This document shows, in pieces, positions 37,001 to 49,407 of a stretch of 64,000 bases of DNA. This DNA is from Aphelocoma coerulescens (lineage: Eukaryota > Chordata > Aves > Passeriformes > Corvidae). The stretch is from NCBI RefSeq assembly GCF_041296385.1, contig NC_091033.1, positions 12,976,001 through 13,040,000 on the forward strand, given 5' to 3'. Made by a program: the position numbers and the translations under genes. The notes under the pieces are model-generated. The model was not told the DNA's origin. It made no database searches and saw nothing but the letters and a program-made list of their open reading frames with translations. The stretch's first letter is position 1. The number at the start of each line of letters is the position of its first letter.

Positions 37001-39433
37001 CTCGATTGCAAAACTGGCCATACCTGTCATTTGCTGAGGCTCTGCTGTGTCTGAGAGGTGTCTGGAGCAGTGATTCGCTCTCACCGGTGTTTGCCCTTCT
37101 GTCTGTCCCCTCAGCCGCCAGTGTCAGGGGAAGGGGCATCTCTGACCGTGGTTGTAACTGCTTGCAGGTGAAAAATGCAGCTGTACCCTCCTAACTGGGC
37201 ACATGCCAAGAGCTGCAGCTTTGTTTTGCAGCCAGATCAATGCAGTTCGTTTAAGTCGTTGGGTAATTTAGTAGCTGGAGGCACTTCTGTGGGCTTGGCT
37301 GAGAGCAACAGCTTCACTCCCCCCTCGGGAAGGCTGGGAAGGGTTTCCCTCTGAACCCAGGCTTCCCCAGCTGCATCCGGGCGCAGGTGATGCTGTGGGG
37401 TCGTTGTCCAGCCGTTCTGGGATCAGGAGCCTGAGGAAGTGGAGGATATCACATTTTGACCTTGCATCCTCATATTAATCCCGATAGTTTTTCCGGTTTT
37501 AATATTTAAAGCCTTTCCGTTCCTCTCTGGAGAGACAGAGTATTGGCTCTCCTGGGTAAAGACTGACACATCCTCTGTTGGAAAGCTCATCCCAAAGCAG
37601 GTTTTCTTAATAGAAATCAGGGCGCTTTCAAATCCTGTTGGCAGGAATTGGAGGAATAATTTTTTTTATTTGGTCTATCTTCAACCAGTTAGGCCTGAGA
37701 GATGGTTTCCTTTCTAGCCTACTAAAGGTCCTGCAAGGATGAAAAAAATCTGTTGCTTTCCTTGGAGTCTCTTAGCCAAGGCATGGCAGGAAGGCCTGGC
37801 AGTGTGAGACAGGGTGGAAAAAGCTGCGATAGTATTTGCTGCTTCTTTGAAACTATCCCTTTTTAGTTGTCTAAACAGCGTTTCAAAGAAAATCTCTGCT
37901 CTTCTCTATCTTCTTCCAGCATTATAATTCTATATAATCACTTTTCTTTCTCTAAAAGAATAGAGTGTGATTTTTTTTTTTCTTGCAGAAGGAAGAAGGG
38001 ATAAATTCCAGATGTTGCTGGGATACACTTTTTGCCTCTGTTTAATGTTTAGTGGCTTCAGTAAATATGCTGCAAGAGGTGGGGCTGGTGTTTTTATTCC
38101 AGGACAAATCATCTACAACAAATCCCATCTGCCTGCGGGGGGAGAGCATATCTTGGGTGTGACCTGGTGGGCTTGGAGCTGATCCTGCCTTTCCTGCCCT
38201 GCAGAAAGGCAACAGAGACTGAGGCTGGCCCAGGTGCTCCTTTGGGGTCTTTGTCCTTGGTCACCCATGACCTTCACGCTGCCCTTCCCATGCCACTCTG
38301 GCTCCGTGAGTGTGGGGGTTGGACCCCTGGCATGGGAATGGGCACTTCTGCTCTAAACTGGCACAGGGCATTTTTGGGAGCAGCTCCGCCCTGCAGGCAG
38401 CCCTGGGTGGCTGAGGGCTGTCACGTCCTCCCTGCTGTCCTGCATGGGATGCTTTGTTTAGAGGGACTCTCCCGTCAAGCAGGCTTTTTTTGGTGCTGGT
38501 GTTGCAGCCCAGCAAAGAACATCCATGTGCCCTGCACCAGAGGGGGGCTGGATCCAGGAGCTGGGCTCTGTAGACAGGCAGCTCTTTTCCCTCTTTTCCC
38601 AGCAAAGACTCGCCTTTTCGGTGCATGCCATGCTTGTCCCTGCTTTGCAGCCTTGCAGGCTGAAGCAGCAGTGATTTTCCAGCATGTGTTGCTCAGAGGT
38701 GTTGTGGGACCAACACGGCAGCTCCGTTCCCTGTTTCATGTTTTCACCTGTTTAGGCGAAGTACATCCCTGCTTTGTTGGCAGCCTGTTGGGTTGCACAA
38801 ACAGTGTAAGGCAAAACCACGAGCAGGTGTTGGTCCAGCCAGGGTAATTATTGGTTCCATGCTGCTGCTGGTAGGCAGAGGAGCCTGAGCCACCCTTCCC
38901 ATGGAGCTGTCTGGCAGCACTGCGGCTGCAGAAGGGCTCCGGGCACGGCTCAGCCGCTCCCTGGATCTCTTCCCTGCTGCCGATTGCATAAAAAAAGTTT
39001 ATGCATATAAGGAGGGAGGGAGGAGAGCTGAGGGTGGCTCTGGTCAGGTTTAAAGCACCGACTTTATGTGCCAATGCCCATTTGCATTTAAAAAGTTGGC
39101 AAATGCATGGCTGAACCTAAAGGGCAGATGTGAGGATGGGAGAGACAGGCGTGCTAAGAGGGAGGGGAGAAGAAACGTCCCAAAATCTTGCCTGACTTCA
39201 GAGGGTTCAGGCTGGCTTCTCCCACATATCCCAGACCATGGCCAAATATCTTGGATGAGACATGATGGGGACAATGTGCTCACATGTGCACAGAGTGTCA
39301 CGCTGCATTGCCTGGGCTGTGGAGCAGGGAGGGGAGAGACATTGCTTTCTACCCTTTTGGAAATTTAGCCAGAGAAAAGCTGATCCTGATCCAGCCAGCT
39401 GCCTTCACAGGGTCTCTTCTTCTCAACCCTTAA

Positions 39434-39598
39434 ATTTCCTTTGGACTCCCACCCTTCTGGGTCTCCCAAGCTGTTTCAGAATCCACTTTTTTCTCAGACT
39501 CTACATTTTACTTTTGGGACTCCCACCCTTTTTGGCCTCCAGTCTTCTTTTGGCCTTTCACTCCTTTCCAGCCTCCCACCCCTTTCCAGGCTCTGTGC
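39434..39598 (+). repeat. Degenerate pyrimidine-rich tandem repeat
   Basis: Recurrent blocks of CTTTTGG(G)ACTCCCACCC(T/C)TT followed by (C/T)TGG/CCAG and (G/T)CTCC. At least three diverged copies are spaced about 30-90 bases apart. Confidence 0.55.
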
Positions 39599-42500
39599 AG
39601 TGAGCTGGCTGAGCAGGAGGAGGAGGTCCAAGCTTGTTGCCACACGTCGGTGTTTGGCTCGGCAGAATTCCTTTCTTTCCTTTCCTGTCACGCTCAGTGT
39701 CGGTGCCCATTCCAGCGGGGTGCTGATGGTGGTGCACATGGGCCTGGAGGCTCTTGGCTGCCCATGTGCATTCAGGTGACACCTCGTGTTTGCAGGGCCA
39801 CTTTTGAACGCCTGCATGTGAAGCATCTAAATCCGCCTGACCTTCACATCGGTGAGCCCAGCCTGCAACCCCTCATTATTTAGCTGCTGCAGTAATTTAC
39901 AGCAACTCTCTGATCCTAAATCTTTTCCTGGGATGAAAAAGTTGCTTATCTCTGTCCTCCCAGGTACATGGGAAGTAACTTTTTAAAGCTTTATTTGAGA
40001 GCAGTGATGTGCTGATACATTCCCTTGAGCCTCCCAGCCTGCTCTCTTCTGGAGAGGCAGGAGCAGTGTGAGGAGCGGGCGGTGTGTCCGTGGCCCCAGC
40101 ATGGATGTCTGGCAGTGACAGCCTCCCTTGCTCTCGGGTTAAAGGCCACTTTTATAGGCCAGTAGGACTCCTTCTGATCAGACTGTACTAATTAGTACCA
40201 ATTAACCATTATCAGTGACAGACAGTTCTTACAGGCTTCATAAAGGAGTCCTGTGTACACGCATTTCTCTGGCGAACCTCCTGAGGGATGCAGAGCTCCT
40301 ACCCAGCCCACAGTGTCTCAGCTTGCCAGGCCCTGGGGATGATCCATGTCCCATAATCCCTTCAGTGTTGCAGGTAGTCACACACTGATGGGTGAGGGAG
40401 AAGTCAGGAGTTGTCTTTTATTGCAAACTTTTTGCTGCTTTGTTCTCCTCACTTGAAAATACATCTGCTGGGCATTGCTCCTGGGATGTTATGCAAGATT
40501 TTGCTGTGGCTCTTCCTCTTTGGTACTCCACAGCCACTGCCCTCGCTCTGGGCACGGGGTGTCAGGAGACCCTGAGCTTTCACCACACTCAGCAGCATGT
40601 GGGGCTCAGCTCTGTGTGATTGCAGAGGAGACAGAATGTGATAAATAGTCCACCAGTGCCTCGAAGAGCAGAGTGCTGCCCAGGGCCATGGATAGGCAGT
40701 CTGGCACTGCTGGATGTGGCAGGGAGGTCTCTGGGGTGGGCTCAGTGATCCCAGAAGCTTCACAAACCTCTGTAGAGCTTTGGCATTGCCATCAGGCACG
40801 ATCAGGAGACCAGTCCTGGGGGAAGCAGGGGAGAGAGGAACGGGACCTCGAGAGACAGTGTCTGGTGTGGGAAAAGCACGTGGGGTCACTAACCAGGAGT
40901 GGTGGCACCCCTGGTACTGCTGGCCCTGCGGAGGTGGTAGGCGTGGGAGCAGGTGTCTGCTGGCCACAGGGGAGCTGTGCCAGGACGAGTTCCCAGGAGG
41001 GGAGCTGGGGTGTGTGTGCAGCCGCTCGGAGGTGGCTCCCATCACTGACGGATCCTTTCTGTTTTTCTTTCAAATGTCTCCAGGCACTGAATGTTTAGGT
41101 CGCACCTTTCCAGGTAAACTGGGTAAGTGAAGTATTTCAAGAGTTGCCAAGATCTAATTATGAAGGCTGATTGCATGATTGCAGCTGCTGTACCGTAAAC
41201 ACCCCGGTTACTGCTCCACGGAACGGGTGGGACATTGCCTGGCCCCAAGAGCAGCAGGTACCTGCTCTTCTGGTGCAGAGGGGATGCAGTGGTGTCTTCA
41301 GAGGCTGACTGTGCAAACCTGCTATTTTTTGTCTATCCATATCTGGCTGCACTTTGGTAATCCTGGATGGGATTTTTTTCTTCTGCTGTTCAATGTAGAA
41401 ACACGTTCAAAAGCTGAGTGTCCTTTTAAGCACCAGCGCTCTTCCATGTGCTGCTACTCTGGCAAACTGATGAGCAGCATTATGTTGAGGAAAGAGACTT
41501 TCACTCTATTTTATGAAAGTAGTTGACATTCTGAACCTTTTTAAGTCATGGGATGTGGGACTTCTGCTGAGTGTGGCCAGAGATGCTCACAGACAAAACC
41601 AGGTGTTGGAAGCCCTGCTAAACCAGGCCCCTGGATTTGAACTGAACCTGTTTGTGAAAGAGCCTTTAAAAGGACACTGTTATAATGTTTGTGGGTCTGT
41701 CTCTCAGTTTAGAATTGAGTTTATGACAGTACCTCAAAAGTAAGGTATCTTTGCTCAACTGTGGTGTCGCAAGCCTGCTGGGGAAGAACCAGCTAAATAA
41801 AATGTTAACAAGGGGTGAATAAATGATTTTAATAAATGGCAAATCAATTGCTATAGAGCCTGTGAAGTCAATAGAGCTTATGACCTTGGCTTATAACCAC
41901 ACTCAGATCCTTAACGTGCTTGTAATGCCTACAAATCATTCATTAGGCTTTTATCAAGCATCAATTAGTAAAAGTCATGATCTAAAATAAGAGGAAAAAA
42001 AAGGAATTATTTCAGTTCCTTTATTTCGAGCCTGGTGGCACAATTTGGTTGCACAGCAGGATAGTCCTTGCCTATGCAAAAAAGCTGTAAGACACCACTG
42101 GTCCCCCGGCAGCGTTATCGTGGTGCAGACATCAGGCAGGGAACCGCAGGAGCCTGAGGCTGGGATCAGCCCCGGAGCTGGGACACTCACACCAGCCCGT
42201 AGAGAAACTGTCCTGCAGCAGGCAATGGTTTGTTTACATTTATTTTATATTAATGCCTTAGATCCCAGCGGATAAGACGGGCAGAGGGAGCCCTGGTGTC
42301 CCCGTGCTCAGGGCAGCTGCTCGGGGCGTTTTCACTCCAGCAAGAGGCGTTTGGTGTTTTGTCTCTCCACAGCTGTAAAACTCGCACCCGTTTTCTTGTG
42401 CTGTGATTTGGGAAAGCGTGTGAGCAGGGATGTGTTCGAGCTGTGCTGCTCTTCCTGCTTTCCCTGGTCTTCCCATTTTGTGTGTGTTTGTGCCTCGGGG

Positions 42501-42747
42501 AGGGAGGCAGAGATGCAAGTGAAAACATGCGGTTTTCTTAGAATATAAATAACAGAAAATTAAGTATAATTTTTGTTTGTTGTAGAGTCATTCCCTGCAG
42601 TCTCCAGTTGTTTGCTCCTTTGCTGCACTCCTGTGCTCTTCGGGTTTTTTTCATCTTACCAGATGGATACTATTTGGAGTGTGCTGCAGGACACTTCGGT
42701 GATCTTGCTGCGGGGTTAATTGTGCGCCCAGCGAAGAGCTGCGCTTG

Positions 42748-42882
42748 CAGACATCAGTGCATGCCCGGGCTTCTGAAATCCCAGCCTGCCAGACGGGGCT
42801 GCCTCTATCAGACGGCTTTTTGCCTCGCCTTTGTTGTCTGGGTCCTTGTCTGCAGCTCCAGCCTGGGCCGGCATTCCCAGAC
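42748..42882 (+). promoter_or_regulatory. Cluster of six CAGAC/GTCTG Smad half-sites
   Basis: Half-sites at 42748, 42790, 42809, 42836 (reverse), 42848 (reverse) and 42878, each five bases long. Counting both strands, about 0.3 would be expected in 135 random bases. The stretch is relatively CpG-rich for the intron and contains no obvious repeat. Confidence 0.4.
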
Positions 42883-45432
42883 ATCGCCACCTCCACCACC
42901 CGTGTCCTCCCGGAGCGTCCTGGTCCTGCTTGCAGAGCCAGAACCCCAGGGGGAGATGCCCGTGCCTGTCCCTGTGCCACCTGGTCTAAAGCCCTGCACA
43001 TGGTGGGTCAAAACACCAAACCTGGGCAGAGAGCAGCACTACCTCCCTCAAGGGAGGTTTGGCTTTCACTGGGCTTTTTTTCCTGGGTTTTTAAGGTATT
43101 CCACCATCTCCCTGGTAACTCCCGGGTGTCTGCGGTGTGGATGTCAGACTCTTGGATTCCTGTAAATGACTTGTGGATCCCTCTCTTGCCTGCTGAGAGG
43201 GAACAGTTTGGCTGAGCTGCAGCCTCTGCCCAGATCTGTGCACTGAGCATGGTCAAGCAACACTGTGTCCCCTCCATGGGGAGTAAAAAAAGAGGTGCTG
43301 CAGTTTCTGCTGGATTTTGTGTCAGCTCTCCTGCTTCTCACAGAGGATGGCTTGGACATGGGTACAGAGGGGGAGGAGGGAATGCCCTCAACAAATGGCT
43401 ATTCATCTTATTTAGATGCATTCCTTGAACTCTAAAATCAGAGGGCAGGGTGGAGGGTTTTCACCAAGCAAAATTCACATAGCTAAACATGTAAGTACGT
43501 GAAAACACATGATTTCTTAGAGGTTTGGGTGAATTCTGAGAGAAGCTGGGTCATGCTCTGCATTCACTGAGATGCTCTGTGAAAAAGCCAGGGTGCACCA
43601 TTCTTTATTTTATTGTTGTGGGTTTGGGCATTTTGTTATATTAGTCTTAAATGCATTTGTTTCCATAGCTGCACACTGCTGATAAAATCCCAGTGTGGGA
43701 TCTCTGAGTCTCCCCGTGCATGTGCACCAAAAATAAATCCCAGGCAGTTGTCAGGAGATGAGCTGCTGCCATGGCAGGTGCCAAGCTGTGAGGAAGTTCT
43801 GGCTGGACCCTGCTGAGGCTGCAGGTGTGTAGCATCTCACCCTGGTGCCACCGCTCAAGGCCCTGCCACAGCTCCCGGCTCTGTTGGTGCCTCAGTGGTC
43901 CCAGGGACCTGGAGCACCTGGGGAAGGCGTTGCCACAGGACTGGTGATGTTTTGGAGAGGGGGTAGGAAGCAACAGAGGCAGAAGGAGAAGAAAGTCCTC
44001 ATCCCTCACCTTTTTGTTGTGTAAGGTATGGATGTGGTAACGTGTGCTGGTGAAGGATTGGCATCACGTGGCCACCAGGACAGTAAAACTCCTCACTTGC
44101 TCTGAATTCACTGCATTTGCCATCAGCTGTTGAAATTTCACCTCTCATCACAAGGAGGTGGGGATTTAATAGCTGTTTAAACTATCTCAACTGCTGGGTC
44201 TGGTTTTGCTTGGTCTCAGGCTGTAACTTCAGAGGTCCAGCCTGGAGCTGGCAGAAGGATGGGGGCGTTCCCTGAGGTGGCTGCTGGCTGTGCCCAGGGT
44301 TGCAGGTCCCGTGTGGAGGGGTGCCACTGGGCCAGTGAGTGTCTCTGATGCCCAGGGTGGCACCACACCAGTGCCACCACGGGTCACGGTGGTTTCTCAG
44401 CTGTATAGCTGGGCTGGAGTACATCTTCCAGGTATTTACCTTTCCTTCAGGAATAGTGAAACGAAAGGGTTTTGTTTTGCCCAAAGTTCTGATCTGTGGG
44501 TTCCCAGGTTTGCGTGCAGTCCCGCTGTGTGCTGGGTGTGCTTGGGGAGCTGCTGCTCCTGCTGCCTGTGCTGACATGGTCAGGGCATGGCCAGGGCCTG
44601 GGATTACCCCAAAACCTTATCCTGAGGGCACTTAGGGGCAGCTGGCCGGGAGTGCTTCCCCTCACTGCTCTGCCAGGGGTGTCCTTAACCCCCCCGGATT
44701 CTCTCTCTCCTTTAATGCATCTTTTTAAGTACTGGGTAATAGTGTTTTCTTTCTGGCAGAGACCAACGAGGGCTTTTAATAGGTCTTTTGTTTTCTCTTC
44801 GTGCGGTTCCCTGGCAGTAACCGGCCATTAGCTCCAGCATTTATTTAGGGTATTTGTATTTTTATATGTGGGGACCTCAACACTGAGAAGCCAAGGGGTT
44901 TGATCAGGATCACACAACAAATACGTGTTAAAGCTGGGACTTCAGCTTTTTCTGAATGTTGAGCTGACCTCTAGGCTTGGCAGAGAGTGAACATCTCGGT
45001 TTGTCTCCTTTCAACTGAGCCAGACAGGGAAAGCAGAAAATAAAGGTTCTGTGGAAGGAAGCATATTTTTTTTTTCCACTCTTTCCTGTTGGCAGTCTGC
45101 ACGGAGCTGGAATTGCAGGATCACGGTGTTCAGGAGTGTGAGGATGGTATGTGTAAAATACACGGAGGCAAAGGGAAACCCGGGGCTGGAAATCTGACGG
45201 GCTCCTTCACCTCCCCGGGTTCCAGCTGCGCTGGGAAGTGGAAGCTACCCTGCAAAGGCTGTGCTGGGGAGGAAGGGTGGGCTTTGCGAGCCCCCTCCCC
45301 CGGCAGCGTTTCGGGGCGATGCTGGGGCTGCAGCTGGGGCTGCCTCGCTGCTCCTGCCCCGCAGCGCCTCTGTGCCCGCCTTGTCTGAGCAGCCCCAGTG
45401 TGCCCGAGCACAATGCTCCCTTCACTCCCCGT

Positions 45433-45472
45433 CAGACTGGAGGTCTAGACGCTCTCCCTGCCTTTTGTTATC
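45433..45472 (+). promoter_or_regulatory. Palindromic Smad-binding element beside a TCF/SOX-like motif
   Basis: CAGAC at 45433-45437, GTCTAGAC at 45443-45450 and TTTGTTATC at 45464-45472. The last 9-mer also occurs four bases upstream of the Smad element in the 48.3-kb module, at 48286-48294, so the same two motifs are paired at two sites 2.9 kb apart. Confidence 0.45.
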
Positions 45473-48229
45473 AGGGTCACAGGTTAGGGAGCGTTCCCAG
45501 CTCCTTTTCCCTCCGCTGATCAGGAATCCCTCCCCGCATCCAGTGCTGCGCCGGGGCACCCCTCCGGAGGGAGTCACCCCGCTACCCAAACACGCTTAGA
45601 CTTAAAATTATTGTGGCAGCTCCCAGAAAGAAATGCGCCTTTGAAAGGCAGTCGGGATCACCCCCACTCCAGTTCTTGCCGGCACAGATGCTCAGCTGAC
45701 ACCAGCTAAATAGAAACCTTTTAGCCCTTGCCAGTAAGTCTGGAGCAAACTGCCAAAAAGCATCGAGGACCAAGATACAAAACGAAGTCAGGCCTGAGCA
45801 AAGTACTTGCAAATGAAGGATGGAACTGATGTGTTCTGTCTCAGGATTTTTAGCACATGAGGTGCTTCAGTCTCGGGTTTTTTGGTTTTTTTTAAATACA
45901 GGGTGGCATTTTAAAGGTTTTCAGCAGATACAAAGCAAGTAAGTCCCCTAGCAACAAAGGGATGTTTTTTCCCTTAATGCAGGCTTTTTTAACATGAAGC
46001 ATTTGTGAAATTTTCCTTCCCCCTTGAAGACAAGTTTAGCTGAAGGAGACATTTTTAGTGGCTTTTAGATATATTTAGAGATGGGACTTGAACCTGTGAT
46101 GTTGCTCCTGCCCTAGCCCACCCTTGTCAGCCTTGCCCTGGCCAGGAGGTGCTTCTGGGCTGCAGCCCCTTGTCTGGAGGAAGGATGTGCAGAGGTGGGA
46201 ATGGTTCGGTAAAGAAGTTGGGAACAACTTTTTTCTTCTTCCTGGCAAGAAGATGTAACAAAAAATTGGCAGGTTCATGCTTTTTATTATTGAATTAAAA
46301 TCTATTAAATAGTAACAGAGAGCCAAAACCTGAAATTGCTGTTAGGCATTGCTCTTGGTGAAGTGAAATGCTTCTGGATCTGGCTCACTTCTACACTTCG
46401 CATGTGTGTGTGTGCGTGTGTATCATGTGTGAAGAATGAGTCTATGAAGCTCAAATAGAGGTTTTAAATAGAAATAATGCTGGCAGCTCTTTCTCCCTGA
46501 ATCCAAGGCTATTATGTGTCTGGCTCTTGCCAACATGAATTGCAGAGGAAGTTCATGTGAACTCCATGGCTGATCTGACAGCTGCACAGCCATGGTGAGT
46601 TCGAAGCCCAGGCACTGTTGAGCAGAAGTGATGACATTTTTTGATGTTTCTTCTTTTCAGAGGGTGAAGGGGGACCAAGGGAGCCTATTTCCCACTCCTG
46701 TCCTGGCACATGCAGGGATGGGCACATCAGGCAGTGGTGGCCCAACTTCTTCCCCAAAGCTTTATCCGTGGTCCCAGATGCTTCCACTCTCAGGGGAATG
46801 TCACTGATTTGTGCCACTGATGGGGGACATGAGGGGGACACAGACCATCCCACTGGCAGTGGTGGAGATCACAGAGCCCCCAAACCTGCCTCTCTTGCCC
46901 CTGTGGGAATGCTCATGCACCTGTGTGCAGTGGGAACAGTTTGGGGTTAATTCCTCTGCAAACCCGCAGTGCAGCGAATGATGCTGCTTGTACAGGGCAT
47001 GGGGGGAAATAATGTTAAATTAAACTCACCGTAAGGGAAGAAAAGCATCCAGCCTCATTCTTTACTGCTCATTTTAGTAATTTCTTCCAGATAACCTACA
47101 CATCTGTGTCAGTGCAATTAAAGCAGAAATTCTGTCTAATGAACAGTTGTAGCCCTTGGGCTATTGCGGAATGAACAATGAAGTTGGAAACAGTCTTATT
47201 AAAATAATAATTAAGAAACAAGGGTTGGGAGACAGGGGGAGGTGCAGATGAGGTGGTGGTGGGATGCTATAGGGTGAGGAGCAGAGGAGAGCTGACTTCG
47301 ACCTGGTTCTGAACTTCCAGGGGTGACTCCTGCCATGACCCTGCCTTGTAGAAGGGACTGGGCAGTGAGGTTGGACCCAGGGCTGGGCACAGGTCATGCC
47401 AGGGACATGTGGTCATTCCATGTCACAACAAAACAGTTTCTCAAGCCCGTCTTGCACTGGGGTGGGAGTGGTGGCCCAGGCTGTGGCCTGGCCCTGTCAC
47501 AGGCAGCGTTTGCCCTCCTGTTCAGCAGATCAATGATTTTGGCTGTGTATTTTATTTTGAGGTTTTCTGGTTCTTCAACAGCTGATAAAGCTCAGAGAGG
47601 GAGGAGAATGTTTCTTGTGTTAGGCAGGATTGTATCTTGTTTTGCTTTCCCCAGAAAACCATCCTTTCTCAGTAAAAAAACCAACACTCTGCTCACCCAC
47701 ATAGTTTGCTTTAACTTTCTTTTCTCTTTTGCATTCCTGAGGACTGGGACTGACCAGGCTTAGCTGTGTCAGTGATGGGGACTGGCCAGTTTTTCTCATG
47801 TGATACAGTTTATTCTTTTGTTTCTAAGTAAATAAAAACAAAAAATTCCTTTTCAGTGTTAACCCTTGGGGTTATAATAGTGTCTCTCCACAAGTCATCA
47901 TTTTTTGCCAATAAATCAGTTAAAACTTGGAACTGGCTTTTTCAAACTTAATACACTCCTATTTAGAAATGCATGTGCTGCAGAAAGCTACTGACATCTC
48001 GGATTAATAAAAATAAATTTTAAAAAAAAGCAAATGCCATAAAAAAAAAAAAGAGGCCAGACAAATCCCAGTGGAATGATACATTGGAATGATTTTAGTG
48101 GGATTTATATCTACGAGCTGTGGGGGTTTTGTGGTTTTTTTTTCTTTTGAAATGGTTGTGAACCAGAGTGATTACTTATCATTTTCATTTTAACTCCATC
48201 TGACAAATCGTTTTAGATGGAGAAAGCAA

Positions 48230-48580
48230 TACTGCATCTTTAAATGGCTACTCTGTCAGCGCATCTTGCAGGGCTTTAAATGCCCTTTGTTATCGCAGTC
48301 TAGACAGGACGCAGGCGGAATATTTGATATGTTATAAGGCAGAGATGTGACAAGGTTGAATTAATTTACTGGCTTATTTAAAACTGAATTTCAAAACATT
48401 TTTCCTTACAAACTTGTCTTTTTCTCTCTCTATCCTATATTTTTTTTTTTTCGAAGTTCGTGCAGTATGTTTCGACTGTTTAGACTGGGAGAGGAGACAT
48501 TGGCTTACTGCAGCCTGCAGTACTTTAATTGCCCTTTTTATGACTGTCTAGACATCATGCAGATGCATGTTTGTGGTGAG
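48230..48580 (+). promoter_or_regulatory. Candidate SMAD-responsive enhancer with two duplicated modules
   Basis: Module A (about 48245-48315) and module B (about 48501-48565) share the order TGGCT, CAGC, TGCAG, CTTTAA(A/T)TGCCCTTT, AT, GTCTAGACA, GCAG. By hand, 37 of 49 columns match over the core. Each contains the perfect palindromic Smad-binding element GTCTAGAC, at 48298-48305 and 48546-48553. In A it follows CTTTGTTATC, a TCF/SOX-like plus GATA-like motif. PMEPA1 is a known direct TGF-beta target. Function here is inferred. Confidence 0.6.
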
Positions 48581-48779
48581 AAGACATTTCCCCCTCTGGT
48601 TATACGATAGTCTGAAACCTTTACATTCCCTATCTCCTTACCCCCTCTGCCTTGGAATGCGCTTTACCTCCCTCCATCCCCGAAAATCACTTTTCCCCAT
48701 AGTTTTATTTTTTGAAGGACACTTCAGCCCCCGTTTTCCTGCTCTTTTCCACGTGCTGGCGTGCAAACGCTTAGTGGGG

Positions 48780-49400
48780 ATGGAGGTGTGAGGAGGGGAT
48801 GGCTCTCGGGGGTCGCTGCACCGGGGGTGTCCCCGCAGCGCTGTCCCCGCTGTGGGTGCGGGCGCCCGTACGAGCGAGCACATCGGCGCGCTCTGAATGG
48901 GCGCGGAGTTTTAGTTATGCAAATCGATGCATTAATTAACCCCGTTGCTATAGCTACTGCTTTATTGTTAAATGCAGTGAAAAGGGGACAGGCTGTGTCC
49001 ATGGATAATCCTCCCGTCGGTGCTGTGCCCCCTCCCGCCCGGTGCGGGGCAGCTGCCGCCCGCATCCCGCATCCCGGCGGGCAGGTGGCGGGGCAGTGCC
49101 GGCCCGACAGCGGCCGGGATGGGCCGGCCGGGGCTCTGCCGCCTGCCCCCGGGCCCATTGTGGGCGCTGACCCGGGGGTCGGCTCCGTGCAGCCCCCCCC
49201 GCCCCGTGTGTCTGTGGATGGGACGGGGGAGCGGGACAATGGGGCGGCAGGAGGGACGCAGCTGGGCCGGGATGGGGATGCTCGGGGGAGGGGGGCAGAA
49301 CACCCCGGGATGGGGACTGGGTTGCTCAGGGAGGGCAGGGAGCCCCAGGATGGGGATGCTCAGGGAAGCCCAGGACTAGGATGTTCAGGAAGGGCAAGTG
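48780..49400. promoter_or_regulatory. Intronic CpG island with octamer, homeodomain and RFX-like motifs
   Basis: CpG-dense over roughly 48780-49260. An AT-rich core carries the POU octamer ATGCAAAT (48917-48924), ATTAATTAA (48931-48939) and GTTGCTATAGCTAC (48944-48957), an RFX-like inverted repeat. It lies 0.3 kb downstream of the duplicated Smad modules and could be an alternative promoter or an enhancer. No transcript start or coding exon is evident. Confidence 0.45.
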
Positions 49401-49407
49401 ACCCCAG
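49269..49407 (+). repeat. Degenerate minisatellite at the edge of the intronic CpG island
   Basis: Four imperfect units of about 25-40 bases start near 49269, 49307, 49347 and 49372. Each has (G/A)GGAT(G/A)GGGA(T/C), then GCTCAGGGA or a variant, and ends in CCC. Confidence 0.6.

Noticed and set aside
40387..40398. Second ATGG/GTGAGG site as an alternative first-exon donor
   Set aside because: The donor match is poorer than at 30912 and no promoter-like sequence precedes it.
46530..46610. Possible tRNA B-box (GTTCGAAGCC near 46598)
   Set aside because: No matching A-box, acceptor stem or anticodon arm could be folded around it.
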